From assembly GCF_048266365.1 (NCBI RefSeq), contig NZ_JBLWZP010000003.1:356182-420181 (forward strand): a stretch of 64,000 bases of DNA. The letters run 5' to 3'. A program made the translations under genes and the position numbers. Shown piece by piece: positions 35,359-43,854 of this stretch. Under the pieces are notes generated by a model. It did not search any database and was not told the DNA's origin. It was given only the letters and a program-made list of their open reading frames with translations. How positions within the stretch are numbered: position 1 is the first letter of the stretch; every line of letters begins with the position of its first letter. The stretch is from Galbibacter sp048266365. Its GTDB lineage: Bacteria > Bacteroidota > Bacteroidia > Flavobacteriales > Flavobacteriaceae.

Positions 35359-35661
35359 TTACGGGGTTACCGGGATCAAAGAAGAAAATGCATATACCGT
35401 AGTGTTTGGCACACTGGTAAATGCTTCTTCATATACCCCTGGAGATGTCTCTCTCTTAACTTGGATTTCCTGTACATCGCCATCTTTTGAAATCCATGCA
35501 GTACAGTCCTCTCCTTGCCCCTGACAATCAACCGGAGAGTGATACTTAACTCCATTGATTTCCAGAACGAGATCTCCAGTAGCCTTATGCTCAACAGCAA
35601 ACGACATACCGATGGCCAATACGAAGGCCAACATCGGAATAATAAACTTAAATTGCTTCAT
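35359..35661 (-). CDS. DUF6520-family small exported protein
   Basis: 100 residues. The N-terminal 'KQFKFIIPMLAFVLAIGMSFA' is the signal peptide typical of DUF6520 proteins, a Bacteroidota family of about 90-110 residues with unknown role. The mature part has two Cys seven residues apart ('DCQGQGEDC', Cys46 and Cys53) and a beta-rich tail. Family members are frequently found beside MauE/DoxX-type genes and RagA/RagB pairs, as here. It could be a substrate or partner of the redox protein encoded upstream. Function unknown. Confidence 0.75.
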   Translation of the reverse strand: MKQFKFIIPMLAFVLAIGMSFAVEHKATGDLVLEINGVKYHSPVDCQGQGEDCTAWISKDGDVQEIQVKRETSPGVYEEAFTSVPNTTVYAFSSLIPVTP

Positions 35662-35821
35662 AATAAAAAAATTTAAGGGTTAGCACTAAATGCCTTTCTT
35701 GGTTCAGGTTTCAGCTCGATTTACCTGTACTTGTTGGCCAACAAATATCTTGACACCTAAAAAATTAGGTTTAAATTTTTAATTCACTAAGTAGGTAGTC
35801 ATTAAAATAAGCGCATTACTC

Positions 35822-36289
35822 CTATTCCACTTTGTAATGATACAGTTCAACATTTGATAATTTTCTTATGTGGTATAACCGTATAGCTATTATGGCTAAT
35901 GAGACAAAACATATATTAACAACCAGATGCTGTGGCCAAGTCAACAGTGTCAATATCCCACCACAAGAACAAGGCGTGTATGGACTAAAAAATACAATAC
36001 CTGCCACATAAAGCGTAAAAAGAATCATAAGTCCAAGGGCGGCATACAATCCTTTGAGCTGGGTTCTTGGCCAAGCCACAAAAAAGGCCACTAAAATCTC
36101 CAGTATTGGAATTCCCCAACTCAGAATATAAGCCGTTGCATTACCCGGTAGAATGGGAGAGTTATTCAGATTATTAAAAAAGCGATCCCCTTCCATAAGT
36201 TTAGTAAACCCCGCATACACAAACAACACTATAAAAAGAACACTTATGATCTCTATAATAATTCCGCTATACTTTTTACCCCACTTCAT
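35822..36289 (-). CDS. MauE/DoxX-family redox-associated membrane protein
   Basis: 155 residues with four predicted membrane helices (about 12-30, 53-72, 80-101, 118-140). The DoxX/MauE pattern 'VYAGFTKLMEGDRFFNNL' and 'WGIPILEILVAFF' is present, and the third loop carries 'TPCSCGG' (Cys107, Cys109), a pair that fits a role in passing electrons or disulfides. Similar proteins help disulfide formation in the methylamine dehydrogenase system. It precedes the two-Cys DUF6520 gene by 160 bases on the same strand, so oxidation of that small protein is a reasonable inference. Confidence 0.8.
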   Translation of the reverse strand: MKWGKKYSGIIIEIISVLFIVLFVYAGFTKLMEGDRFFNNLNNSPILPGNATAYILSWGIPILEILVAFFVAWPRTQLKGLYAALGLMILFTLYVAGIVFFSPYTPCSCGGILTLLTWPQHLVVNICFVSLAIIAIRLYHIRKLSNVELYHYKVE

Positions 36290-36376
36290 AACTTTTATAA
36301 TTTCCTGATTTAAAACAAGATAAAGTTAGGATATGATTTTTAAAAAGTGGTTTACATCCTGATTGAAAATACGAGC

Positions 36377-36455
36377 CAAACTGTATAAATATGCTACCCA
36401 AAGTGGGTAAATTTACTAGTCAAATTGTATAAACACGTTAGCCAAAGTGGGTAAA
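36377..36455 (+). repeat. Two tandem copies of a 35-base repeat, period 44
   Basis: Copy 1 at 36377-36411 and copy 2 at 36421-36455 agree at 30 of 35 positions. Each begins CAAA-C/T-TGTATAAA and ends CCAAAGTGGGTAAA. They lie in the gap between the MauE start and the abiH start. They might be binding sites for a regulator or the decayed end of a mobile element. Confidence 0.6.
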
Positions 36456-36704
36456 AAAATCATACAAGAAGAACGCCCTATAGATAGTGCACATGCTAGA
36501 CACACAAAAAAAAACAGGACAAAAATTTTTCACCTTCTTTGTCCCGTGGAAAAGATTGCAGCAATGACTCGACCCGAAGGGAGACGCCCTAAAAAAGCCC
36601 ATGAAAAGGGTTTATAAAAAGGGAATAACTATTCGGGACATTACGGAAAACCATCAATTAAAATTCCCCTAATTTTGTTTCTTTAACCGACAAAAAGAGA
36701 CACC
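36456..36704. other. Gap upstream of abiH with a possible recombinase trace
   Basis: A stem GGACAAA...TTTGTCC spans about 36518-36545. After it, a plus-strand frame reads 'VEKIAAMTRPEGRRPKKAH' and, one stop later, 'KKGITIRDITENHQ', faintly like the C-terminal HTH of serine recombinases. The match is too weak to call a gene. Confidence 0.3.
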
Positions 36705-37943
36705 GTGAACCGATTAGTACTTATCGGCAATGGCTTTGACCTTGCCCATGGCCTGAAAACCCGTTATAGTGATTTTATGCTGGATTTGATAAAACGTACC
36801 CTTTATCATGCTGAATTTAATTATTTGGTCAAGGGTAAGCAAGGACAGCGGCATGAGCACACGGTCACACATAAGGATTACCTGCTTTTCGGCATCCAAA
36901 TCTTCGATAGGGCTTCTTTTTTTTACGTCAAACAAGAGGTTCATAAAATTGATAGTTTTGATGCCTTAACAGCATTTTTCGAACAACATGGACTTACACT
37001 CTCTTTTCCTGAGGTGATCACTTCCAAAACTCCTTCTGGTAAAGAGTTCAGCTACACTTCCATTCTCAAGACCATGATTGATGCTTTGATGACACGAAAC
37101 TTAAAATGGGTTGATGTAGAGGGCGCATATTACCAGTCTTTACTTACTATTTTAAACCAGTTTGACAAGCACGGGAACCGGGTATATGATGAGAACTCCA
37201 AAGCCGAAATTGGCATATTGAACACGGAATTGGATTATTTAAAAATTCAATTGGAAATGTATCTTTCAGCTATCATGCCGAAGCACATCCCCGATAATTT
37301 GGGGGTCAGAGGTATTAACTTTTGGTCGAAGATCAAGGGTGAATTTTCCACCAGTGAGCAAGGCCGGTTGTCCCTCACCGAGGAGCAGAAGTTTCCGGAG
37401 CAGGTCCATATTTTAAATTTTAACTACACGCCCACCTTTACCTATTATGGTTCGCATTGTGCCTGTCCGGATAACCTCGATGTCCAGGTGGCTATTAACC
37501 ATATCCATGGGGAGCTAAATAAACTACACAACCCCCTTATTTTTGGCTATGGAGATGAAACGGACGAGCATTACAGCGTAATGGAAAAGCTCAATGATAA
37601 TACGTTATTCCAGCATATCAAATCTTTCGGATATTTTAAGACGGATAATTACCATCAGTTATTGCGCTTTTTGGATTCGGATCAGTACCAGGTATATATT
37701 ATCGGGCATTCCTGTGGGCTTTCGGACCGGGTGATGTTAAAACATATCTTTGAGCACAAAAAGTGTAAATCCATACAAATATTTTATCACCAAAGGGAAG
37801 ATGGCTCCGACGACTATATCGAAAAGACCCAGGAGATTTCCCGACATTTTGAAGACAAGCGTGCCATGCGAGAAAAGATGGTCCCCAAACCCAATTGCCA
37901 CCCCATATCAGGATTAAACCTGGCTTGGGATGACATCGTTTAA
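36705..37943 (+). CDS. AbiH-family abortive infection protein
   Basis: 412 residues, starting with GTG at 36705. The N-terminus 'RLVLIGNGFDLAHGLKTRYSDF' is the signature of AbiH (bacteriophage abortive infection). The central 'HILNFNYTPTF' and 'AINHIHGELNKLHNPLIFGYGDE', and 'VYIIGHSCGLSDRVML', recall the SIR2/STALD-like architecture in which Asn-Tyr-Thr and His-Gly-x near the pocket are conserved. In lactococci AbiH blocks phage multiplication; its biochemical action is not settled. It opens a cluster of defence-type genes. Confidence 0.85.
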   Translation: MNRLVLIGNGFDLAHGLKTRYSDFMLDLIKRTLYHAEFNYLVKGKQGQRHEHTVTHKDYLLFGIQIFDRASFFYVKQEVHKIDSFDALTAFFEQHGLTLSFPEVITSKTPSGKEFSYTSILKTMIDALMTRNLKWVDVEGAYYQSLLTILNQFDKHGNRVYDENSKAEIGILNTELDYLKIQLEMYLSAIMPKHIPDNLGVRGINFWSKIKGEFSTSEQGRLSLTEEQKFPEQVHILNFNYTPTFTYYGSHCACPDNLDVQVAINHIHGELNKLHNPLIFGYGDETDEHYSVMEKLNDNTLFQHIKSFGYFKTDNYHQLLRFLDSDQYQVYIIGHSCGLSDRVMLKHIFEHKKCKSIQIFYHQREDGSDDYIEKTQEISRHFEDKRAMREKMVPKPNCHPISGLNLAWDDIV

Positions 37944-38035
37944 AAAGGGCTAATTAAAACAGGTTATTTGAAAAAATTAAATATCTGCGTAATATTGATA
38001 TAGACAAGCACTAATTATCCAATCAAACATAGGTT

Positions 38036-40069
38036 ATGTCAAAATCCGGAAATAAAAAATCAACTGAAACATCTTTCAATCAATCATATACAGAACTTCT
38101 ACAAAAAAAAGATTTATTAATTGCTTTAGACGAGTATACAAAGGGACTAATCAAGGAAAAAAAAGGAGGGCTTTCAATAACTGATATAGATGTTGACCAT
38201 ATTGTATTGGATACAGAGACCCTAGATATTAAGGAGAAGATATATACTATTAAAGATCCTTTAGCTGTTGCCTATAGCCTATACTTGAAATTTAAACAAA
38301 AATTTGACTTTAAAATCTCTAAAGACTTTGAATCGAGTTTTTCTTTTATGTGTAAAGTAGAATCTGAGATAGAAACCTACCATCAACGTTCTTTGCTAAG
38401 TATAGTAAAAAAGCAATTATGGAAAATAATTATATTTCAATCCTATAAAGAATTTAACGAGGACTTTCACAAATTTATAAAGAATCGCAATAAGGAAAAT
38501 ATAGAGCTAAATGCTTTTTGTGAAGCTTATGGGGAATTATTGCCTGAACTTCATATAGACATTGATATATTCAAGGTTAACATGGATCATTTGGAGACCT
38601 TGAATAATCCGGAAAAAGGATTATATATATTTTTAACTCCTATATATCAGGGCATTAAAAAAAAATGTTTGATTGACAATGATTTTGGAATAAAACTCTT
38701 TGAAAAGATAACCAAAGAAAAGGTCGATGATTGTCATACCATTTTGATTCTCACTCCGGTATTATATGACAGTATCGGGTATGGGTTTTATGAAAAACAC
38801 TTAGAACCCTTGTTGGCTTTAAAAAAACACACACATAATATATTTGGCGGACTTACAAATATTGATAACATAACGAAAAAGGAAGCTCAATTATTTCTTC
38901 AAATTTATGATCATTATAAGTCCGACACTCCCCTCCTTCCTCATATATTACTACTGTTATTTGCCATTATTAATGCCGATTCTTTTCCAGGCAAGAAATC
39001 TTATGTGGAGTCATGTTTTACTCGAATCAATGAAAACATTAACAGAGAGGATGGATCTAGGACTATTTTAGCAAGCTTATCCAGATTAGACGTGATGTAT
39101 TTATCACAAATCAAAAATCTACTTACCGGGATTATTTCGCAACCCTATTTTGATTTGGAAAACTACAGCCACTTTATACAACAACTCTTTTGGCATCATA
39201 AATCCGTCGGCTTACACAAATGTTTCTTAAAAGCGACTGCGACTGCGACCCCTTTTAAAAAGTTTCCCAAAGCACTTAAGAGTATTGTTCAGGATGTAGA
39301 CCTAAAAGAATTCGATAAAATGTTAGTTCGTTTGCTGACCGATGATAAGGCAGCCTTTCGATTCATTGCACAAGATATTGTGGAACATCTTTCTTTACAA
39401 ACCGCTTACAGTTTCTCTTGTGACCTGTTGGATTTTCCACCTTTAACTCTGTATAAGTTATGGGTGAGTTTAACGGAAAGATATCGCGAACCCCACTCCG
39501 TGATTCCTACCCTACTTCCCCTATTGCAAAGTTCATCAGAAACTGTACGTGGGAGTCTTATCTGGAAATTAGAAGAATATACCGAGCATTATGGTGGCCA
39601 CCTAATTGAGGTTTTGGAAAAACATTTAGATACAACGGATTCGGAACATCAACAAATATTGTCCCGGATACAAAGCTATATGGAAGACTATTACAAAGAA
39701 AATATAGACATAAAACATGGCATTAAAGAATTCGATCCATGGGAAACACATCCCGAGCTTTTACGCAGTTTTAACCAAACTTTCGGAAAGAATTTTAGTG
39801 AAATGTTACATGAAGGTATTGATAAAAATAGCTTCCTGGGAGCATTTACCGGAGGAAGTAAGACTAAACTAGCCAAAGGAGGTGGATGGAAATTAAGTGG
39901 AAGAAAAGAAATCACTCCGTTAGGAAATTACGGAAGTAATTTAATTATTTCTCGTTTTTATTTGATTGATCCTAACAAATGGGATTTAGAACTCGCAACG
40001 ACCAATCGAACTGATTGGGATAAAAAAGATTTTAAAGCAATAGAAACACTAATTAAACATGAATCATAG
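38036..40069 (+). CDS. Unknown 677-aa helical protein, partner of a nuclease-like protein
   Basis: Not recognised. No signal peptide or membrane segment. Mostly alpha-helical by composition, with HEAT-like helix pairs around residues 490-560 ('VIPTLLPLLQSSSETVRGSLIWKLEEYTEHYGGHLIEVL'). The last 100 residues form a distinct compact unit ('SFLGAFTGGSKTKLAKGGGWKLSGRKE' and 'NYGSNLIISRFYLIDPNKWDLELAT'). Its end overlaps the start of the next gene by 11 bases, so the two almost certainly act together. Position between abiH and a Gabija-like pair suggests a defence function; it may be the sensor or scaffold for the nuclease-like partner. Confidence 0.6.
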   Translation: MSKSGNKKSTETSFNQSYTELLQKKDLLIALDEYTKGLIKEKKGGLSITDIDVDHIVLDTETLDIKEKIYTIKDPLAVAYSLYLKFKQKFDFKISKDFESSFSFMCKVESEIETYHQRSLLSIVKKQLWKIIIFQSYKEFNEDFHKFIKNRNKENIELNAFCEAYGELLPELHIDIDIFKVNMDHLETLNNPEKGLYIFLTPIYQGIKKKCLIDNDFGIKLFEKITKEKVDDCHTILILTPVLYDSIGYGFYEKHLEPLLALKKHTHNIFGGLTNIDNITKKEAQLFLQIYDHYKSDTPLLPHILLLLFAIINADSFPGKKSYVESCFTRINENINREDGSRTILASLSRLDVMYLSQIKNLLTGIISQPYFDLENYSHFIQQLFWHHKSVGLHKCFLKATATATPFKKFPKALKSIVQDVDLKEFDKMLVRLLTDDKAAFRFIAQDIVEHLSLQTAYSFSCDLLDFPPLTLYKLWVSLTERYREPHSVIPTLLPLLQSSSETVRGSLIWKLEEYTEHYGGHLIEVLEKHLDTTDSEHQQILSRIQSYMEDYYKENIDIKHGIKEFDPWETHPELLRSFNQTFGKNFSEMLHEGIDKNSFLGAFTGGSKTKLAKGGGWKLSGRKEITPLGNYGSNLIISRFYLIDPNKWDLELATTNRTDWDKKDFKAIETLIKHES

Positions 40070-41795
40070 TACTATTTTTGTTGAAGAGTATCTAAGTACG
40101 TTAAAAGAGGATCAAGAGCTAGATTATCTTTTCCCTATGTTATTACAGCAGATGGGATTCCGTATCATCCAAACGGCTAAGGAATCCAAAGGGCAAAACC
40201 AATATGGTAAAGATGTCATCGCTATTGGCAAAGACCATCAGGGGGTAAAACACCGGTGGTATTTTGAACTAAAGGGATATACAGACCGAAATATCACGGA
40301 CAAAAATTACGCTAGTGTGGATGGCATCAGAGAATCCATTATAGAGGCAAAGGACACCGTATTCCATGATTCTTCTATCCCAGAGTTTAATGATCTCCCC
40401 ATTAAAATCGTACTGGTTCATAATGGCATAATAAAACCGAATGTGCGTCCCACTTTTGAAGGTTTTATAAGGGAATTATTTAAGGATAATAAAAACACTT
40501 TTGAGCGCTGGGATATTTATAGGCTAACGGAGCTGTTCAGCAAATATCTGTTTAATGAGTATTTGTTAATGGATGTGGAGAGTAACAGGTTGTTCAAAAA
40601 AACCCTGGCCTTTATGGATATTCCGAATTATGATTTAAAAGATTTCAAGGCCCTGATTGGCCTTCAATTGGAAAAGGTCACTTCCTTTAAAGGCAGAGCA
40701 TTTGAAAAACTATTCGCCACATTAACACTTTTGGAAACCCTATTATTTCATTATAGTAAGGAGAACCGTAATTTAAACGTTGCAAAGGAAGGCTCAAAAT
40801 TCCTGGTTTTGCAAACATGGCATTGGATATTAAAGCACAAACATGAAAAGAAAAAATCAGTTATTAGTCGGTATAATCAATTGTTATCTATTCAAAAGAA
40901 TATCTTAAACGCATATTTTGACAAAACACTTCCAATAGCACGCATTGCAAATGGGTTGTATGCCGAGAATGGTGCTTTTTTTGAAAGAATAGGTTATCCT
41001 TTACGTTGTTTTGATTATCTAGATGACATGATATACTATTGTAGGCTACAACAACATGCTCCGAATTCCCGTGGTATTTCAAAATATAATAATGACTTGC
41101 ATCAGAAACAAAAAGATCTTATTATTGAAGTTGTCGAGCAAAATCCAGGATTTCATTGTCCTATTATTGATAATCATTCCATTCCAATAATGCAATTGTT
41201 TTTGTTTTTCGCCAATAAAGAAACATTGCGAGAAAAAGACATGCAATTCTTAGGCAAGTATTTTATAGAATTGGTTTTCAGTATTATAAGGGAGAAAAGA
41301 ATATACGATCGTTTCCCCGAACTTCATAATAATTTGGATGCTGTAGTAGAAGCAGTAGCCACAAATAAAAAACCAAAGGTTTATTGTGATTCCTCTTCTA
41401 TTCTAATTGCCTTCTTACTGGAAATAAGTGCTGTTTTAAATTACCAAAGTCTTTTTGATATTTTATTTCAATATATTCCCAGGGAACTAAGTCTCCAGAT
41501 TCCTTCGATCACTTTTGAAAATAATGATGTTGAACTTTTATTCTTTGAAAAAAATCTGCATAAAGAATATTATATAGAAAGCATAGAGCGTAAACCAGAT
41601 GAGACAACTTTTTGGGTAGATGACCCCGATTTTCAAAAATTTAAAGAATTCACAATCTCCAAACAAGATGTATTACCTAGGTACAGAACGGACGATCAAG
41701 GAATGTCTTTTTTACGTTACCTGGCCCATAGCTATTATAAAAATGAAATCCTTCCTCAGGAATGGCGTAAAAATTCCTTTGAAGGGATTCAATAG
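40059..41795 (+). CDS. PD-(D/E)XK nuclease-like protein, 578 aa
   Basis: The N-terminal 110 residues form a restriction-endonuclease-like core: 'LLQQMGFRIIQTAKE', 'QYGKDVIAIG' (Asp52), 'YFELKGY' (Glu70-x-Lys72), matching the D-x(n)-E-x-K arrangement of Mrr-like nucleases. A following strand, 'IKIVLVHNGIIKP', fits the fold. The remaining 460 residues are helical and unrecognised. The ATG lies inside the preceding 677-aa gene, and the stop is 7 bases from the end of the oppositely oriented gajB. Likely role: DNA cleavage as the effector of a two-gene defence unit. The family of the rest of the protein is unknown. Confidence 0.65.
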   Translation: MNHSTIFVEEYLSTLKEDQELDYLFPMLLQQMGFRIIQTAKESKGQNQYGKDVIAIGKDHQGVKHRWYFELKGYTDRNITDKNYASVDGIRESIIEAKDTVFHDSSIPEFNDLPIKIVLVHNGIIKPNVRPTFEGFIRELFKDNKNTFERWDIYRLTELFSKYLFNEYLLMDVESNRLFKKTLAFMDIPNYDLKDFKALIGLQLEKVTSFKGRAFEKLFATLTLLETLLFHYSKENRNLNVAKEGSKFLVLQTWHWILKHKHEKKKSVISRYNQLLSIQKNILNAYFDKTLPIARIANGLYAENGAFFERIGYPLRCFDYLDDMIYYCRLQQHAPNSRGISKYNNDLHQKQKDLIIEVVEQNPGFHCPIIDNHSIPIMQLFLFFANKETLREKDMQFLGKYFIELVFSIIREKRIYDRFPELHNNLDAVVEAVATNKKPKVYCDSSSILIAFLLEISAVLNYQSLFDILFQYIPRELSLQIPSITFENNDVELLFFEKNLHKEYYIESIERKPDETTFWVDDPDFQKFKEFTISKQDVLPRYRTDDQGMSFLRYLAHSYYKNEILPQEWRKNSFEGIQ

Positions 41796-41802
41796 CACTC
41801 AA

Positions 41803-43854
41803 TTAAATGGGAGACTTTACTTGCACAATATCCCATAAATCCGTGTCTATTTTTGCTAAATAAGAATCAAATCTATTTTTATGGACTGCAAAACATAACA
41901 AGTGCGTTGGTCTTGAAAATCCTACATATGCCATCTTTGCGGATTGTTTTACCCTTGCCCCTATCTTAGATTTCAATGGCTTACCTAATATTTGATCTGC
42001 TAATCTTTGTGACTCATAAGATTTGGCATTTACTCCTTTCCCATCTTTTTGAAAATAGGTTTCTAGATAGAGAGTAGCCGTATGAGTTTGTCCTTTTGCC
42101 GAATGAATGGTCCCTACTTCTACCGTTATATCATTCATTTCAAATATGTTGTCTTTTGAAACTACCGGAAGATCAGCCTCTGTAATTTCGGAAGGCCTTT
42201 GAATAAACTCCGAAGATGTTGAAATCTCCTTTTCGAATATTGAAAGAAACACAGGAATGTAATCTCTAATCTGGGAAATAACATTGGAGGCCTTTCCTTT
42301 AATGCAACCTAATGACCACTGGTATAGGTTTAGTTTAAACCTATCATATTCATCATCTTCAAGAGATTTCAAGAAATGAATTAATTTTCTTTTCGTATAC
42401 ACTCTTCCATGATCATTCTTAATATTTTCCAATCGCAAAATTTTTAAAAAAGCATTTAAAATGTTTTTACGAACAGATTCTAAAGTTTTTTTCTCTTTAT
42501 CATAGAACAAGACATAATCTTCCAATACATTAAAGTCAATAGATTTAGTAAGAGTAGCATTTGAAAAACCGGTCCAAAAATCACTAAGCGCAACCTTGTC
42601 AGTATCCTCATGTTCTTTTCGCCATGCAATTGCCTTAAATTTACTGGATGGATTTAAAGGAATCAATCTCTCTTCTGAAAGGGTTTCTATTCTTTCTGCA
42701 AAAGCCGGAATTACTTCAGATATTGAATCATCCTGATAAATAAAAATAGTCGGTTTAATTCCTATTTCAGAGCCATCGGGATTTTTATTTCGACCTTCAA
42801 CCGGATTTGGCGACAAAGCAAGATTCTGAACTAGTGCTGCAATTTTAGGGCTCAATCTATGGCTACCATTAATATACAATATTGTTTCCCTTTCAGCCCA
42901 TATAGTATCTAGATGCACGGTACCGCCATTATATATGGCTTGGTTCTTATCACCAATTCTTTGAATAATTGAATGCGTATTTCCCCCGCAGTAAAATATG
43001 TTTTCAATTAACTCATATTGATGAACATCCATATCTTGCATTTCATCAACAAAGATGTATTTAAACCGAAGCTGCAATAATTCTTTTATTTTGGGATATT
43101 TTAAGATTGCACAATTTGCCAGGAAATACGCATCGTCATAATGTAATACTTCACGATCTTTCAATAAAACCATTTTCAGGGTAAAAAACCACTTGTACAA
43201 AACTTTCTTTTCTTCTTCTGTATAGTCAGTGTAATTACGACCATGGCGCGGCTTGGTAATACTTAAATCTGCACCGTTCAATGCTTTTTTTAAAACAATC
43301 TCATTATCTCTATTAAATCCAAAACGATAATTGTAAAACAACGATTCATCAACATTTTTCAGGTATAAAATTTTTTTAAAGTCATTATTTGGAACACCAA
43401 ATCTATATTTCCATATATCAGAGAGAATTTGCGCTAATCTTTCATTGTAAATTCCCGAATCAATTCTCGTAGGCTGCTTCCCAAATTTATTGGTATAAAA
43501 AGGAATTGCCAGAAATGTGTCCACGAAACTTTGGATGGTTCCAAAAAAGTTCGGATATGAAAACAGTTTAGGACAAAACCTTCCTATTCGTTCTTTAATT
43601 TCGTCAACAGCGGCATTGGTATGAGAGATCACTAATATGCCACTTCCATTCGATAGTGGCATATATTTTTCAAGGATTAATAATTTTGCTAAAAGTGTGG
43701 TCGTTTTACCACTTCCTGGCACTGCTTGTAAATCTAGTGTATTAAGGTTTCGTATAAATGATATCCTCTCATCATCAAACCTCTCCCCATCAGGAAGAAG
43801 TATCCTTTCAGAATAACGTATGTCTTCTTCAGTTATATTAATTTCCTGCGGCAT
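41803..43854 (-). CDS. gajB: GajB-like UvrD/PcrA-type helicase (Gabija)
   Basis: 683 residues, superfamily 1. Walker A is 'AVPGSGKTTT' (44-53, Lys50), motif Ia 'ILVISHTNAAVDEIKER', motif II 'FVDEMQDMD', motif III 'GDKNQAIYNGG', motif V 'IHSAKGQTH', and motif VI 'VGFSRPTHLLCFAV'. In Gabija, GajB senses nucleic-acid ends and activates GajA. Here the gene starts inside the end of the OLD-type gene (overlap of 17 bases), matching the GajA-GajB order. It is longer than the characterised B. cereus GajB (494 aa), so a related class 2 OLD-helicase pair remains possible. Confidence 0.8.
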   Translation of the reverse strand: MPQEINITEEDIRYSERILLPDGERFDDERISFIRNLNTLDLQAVPGSGKTTTLLAKLLILEKYMPLSNGSGILVISHTNAAVDEIKERIGRFCPKLFSYPNFFGTIQSFVDTFLAIPFYTNKFGKQPTRIDSGIYNERLAQILSDIWKYRFGVPNNDFKKILYLKNVDESLFYNYRFGFNRDNEIVLKKALNGADLSITKPRHGRNYTDYTEEEKKVLYKWFFTLKMVLLKDREVLHYDDAYFLANCAILKYPKIKELLQLRFKYIFVDEMQDMDVHQYELIENIFYCGGNTHSIIQRIGDKNQAIYNGGTVHLDTIWAERETILYINGSHRLSPKIAALVQNLALSPNPVEGRNKNPDGSEIGIKPTIFIYQDDSISEVIPAFAERIETLSEERLIPLNPSSKFKAIAWRKEHEDTDKVALSDFWTGFSNATLTKSIDFNVLEDYVLFYDKEKKTLESVRKNILNAFLKILRLENIKNDHGRVYTKRKLIHFLKSLEDDEYDRFKLNLYQWSLGCIKGKASNVISQIRDYIPVFLSIFEKEISTSSEFIQRPSEITEADLPVVSKDNIFEMNDITVEVGTIHSAKGQTHTATLYLETYFQKDGKGVNAKSYESQRLADQILGKPLKSKIGARVKQSAKMAYVGFSRPTHLLCFAVHKNRFDSYLAKIDTDLWDIVQVKSPI

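Noticed and set aside
36540..36660. Serine-recombinase-like HTH trace (RPEGRRPKKAH... then KKGITIRDITENHQ)
   Set aside because: Only two short segments, separated by a stop, with no upstream catalytic domain; similarity is too weak to report as a gene.
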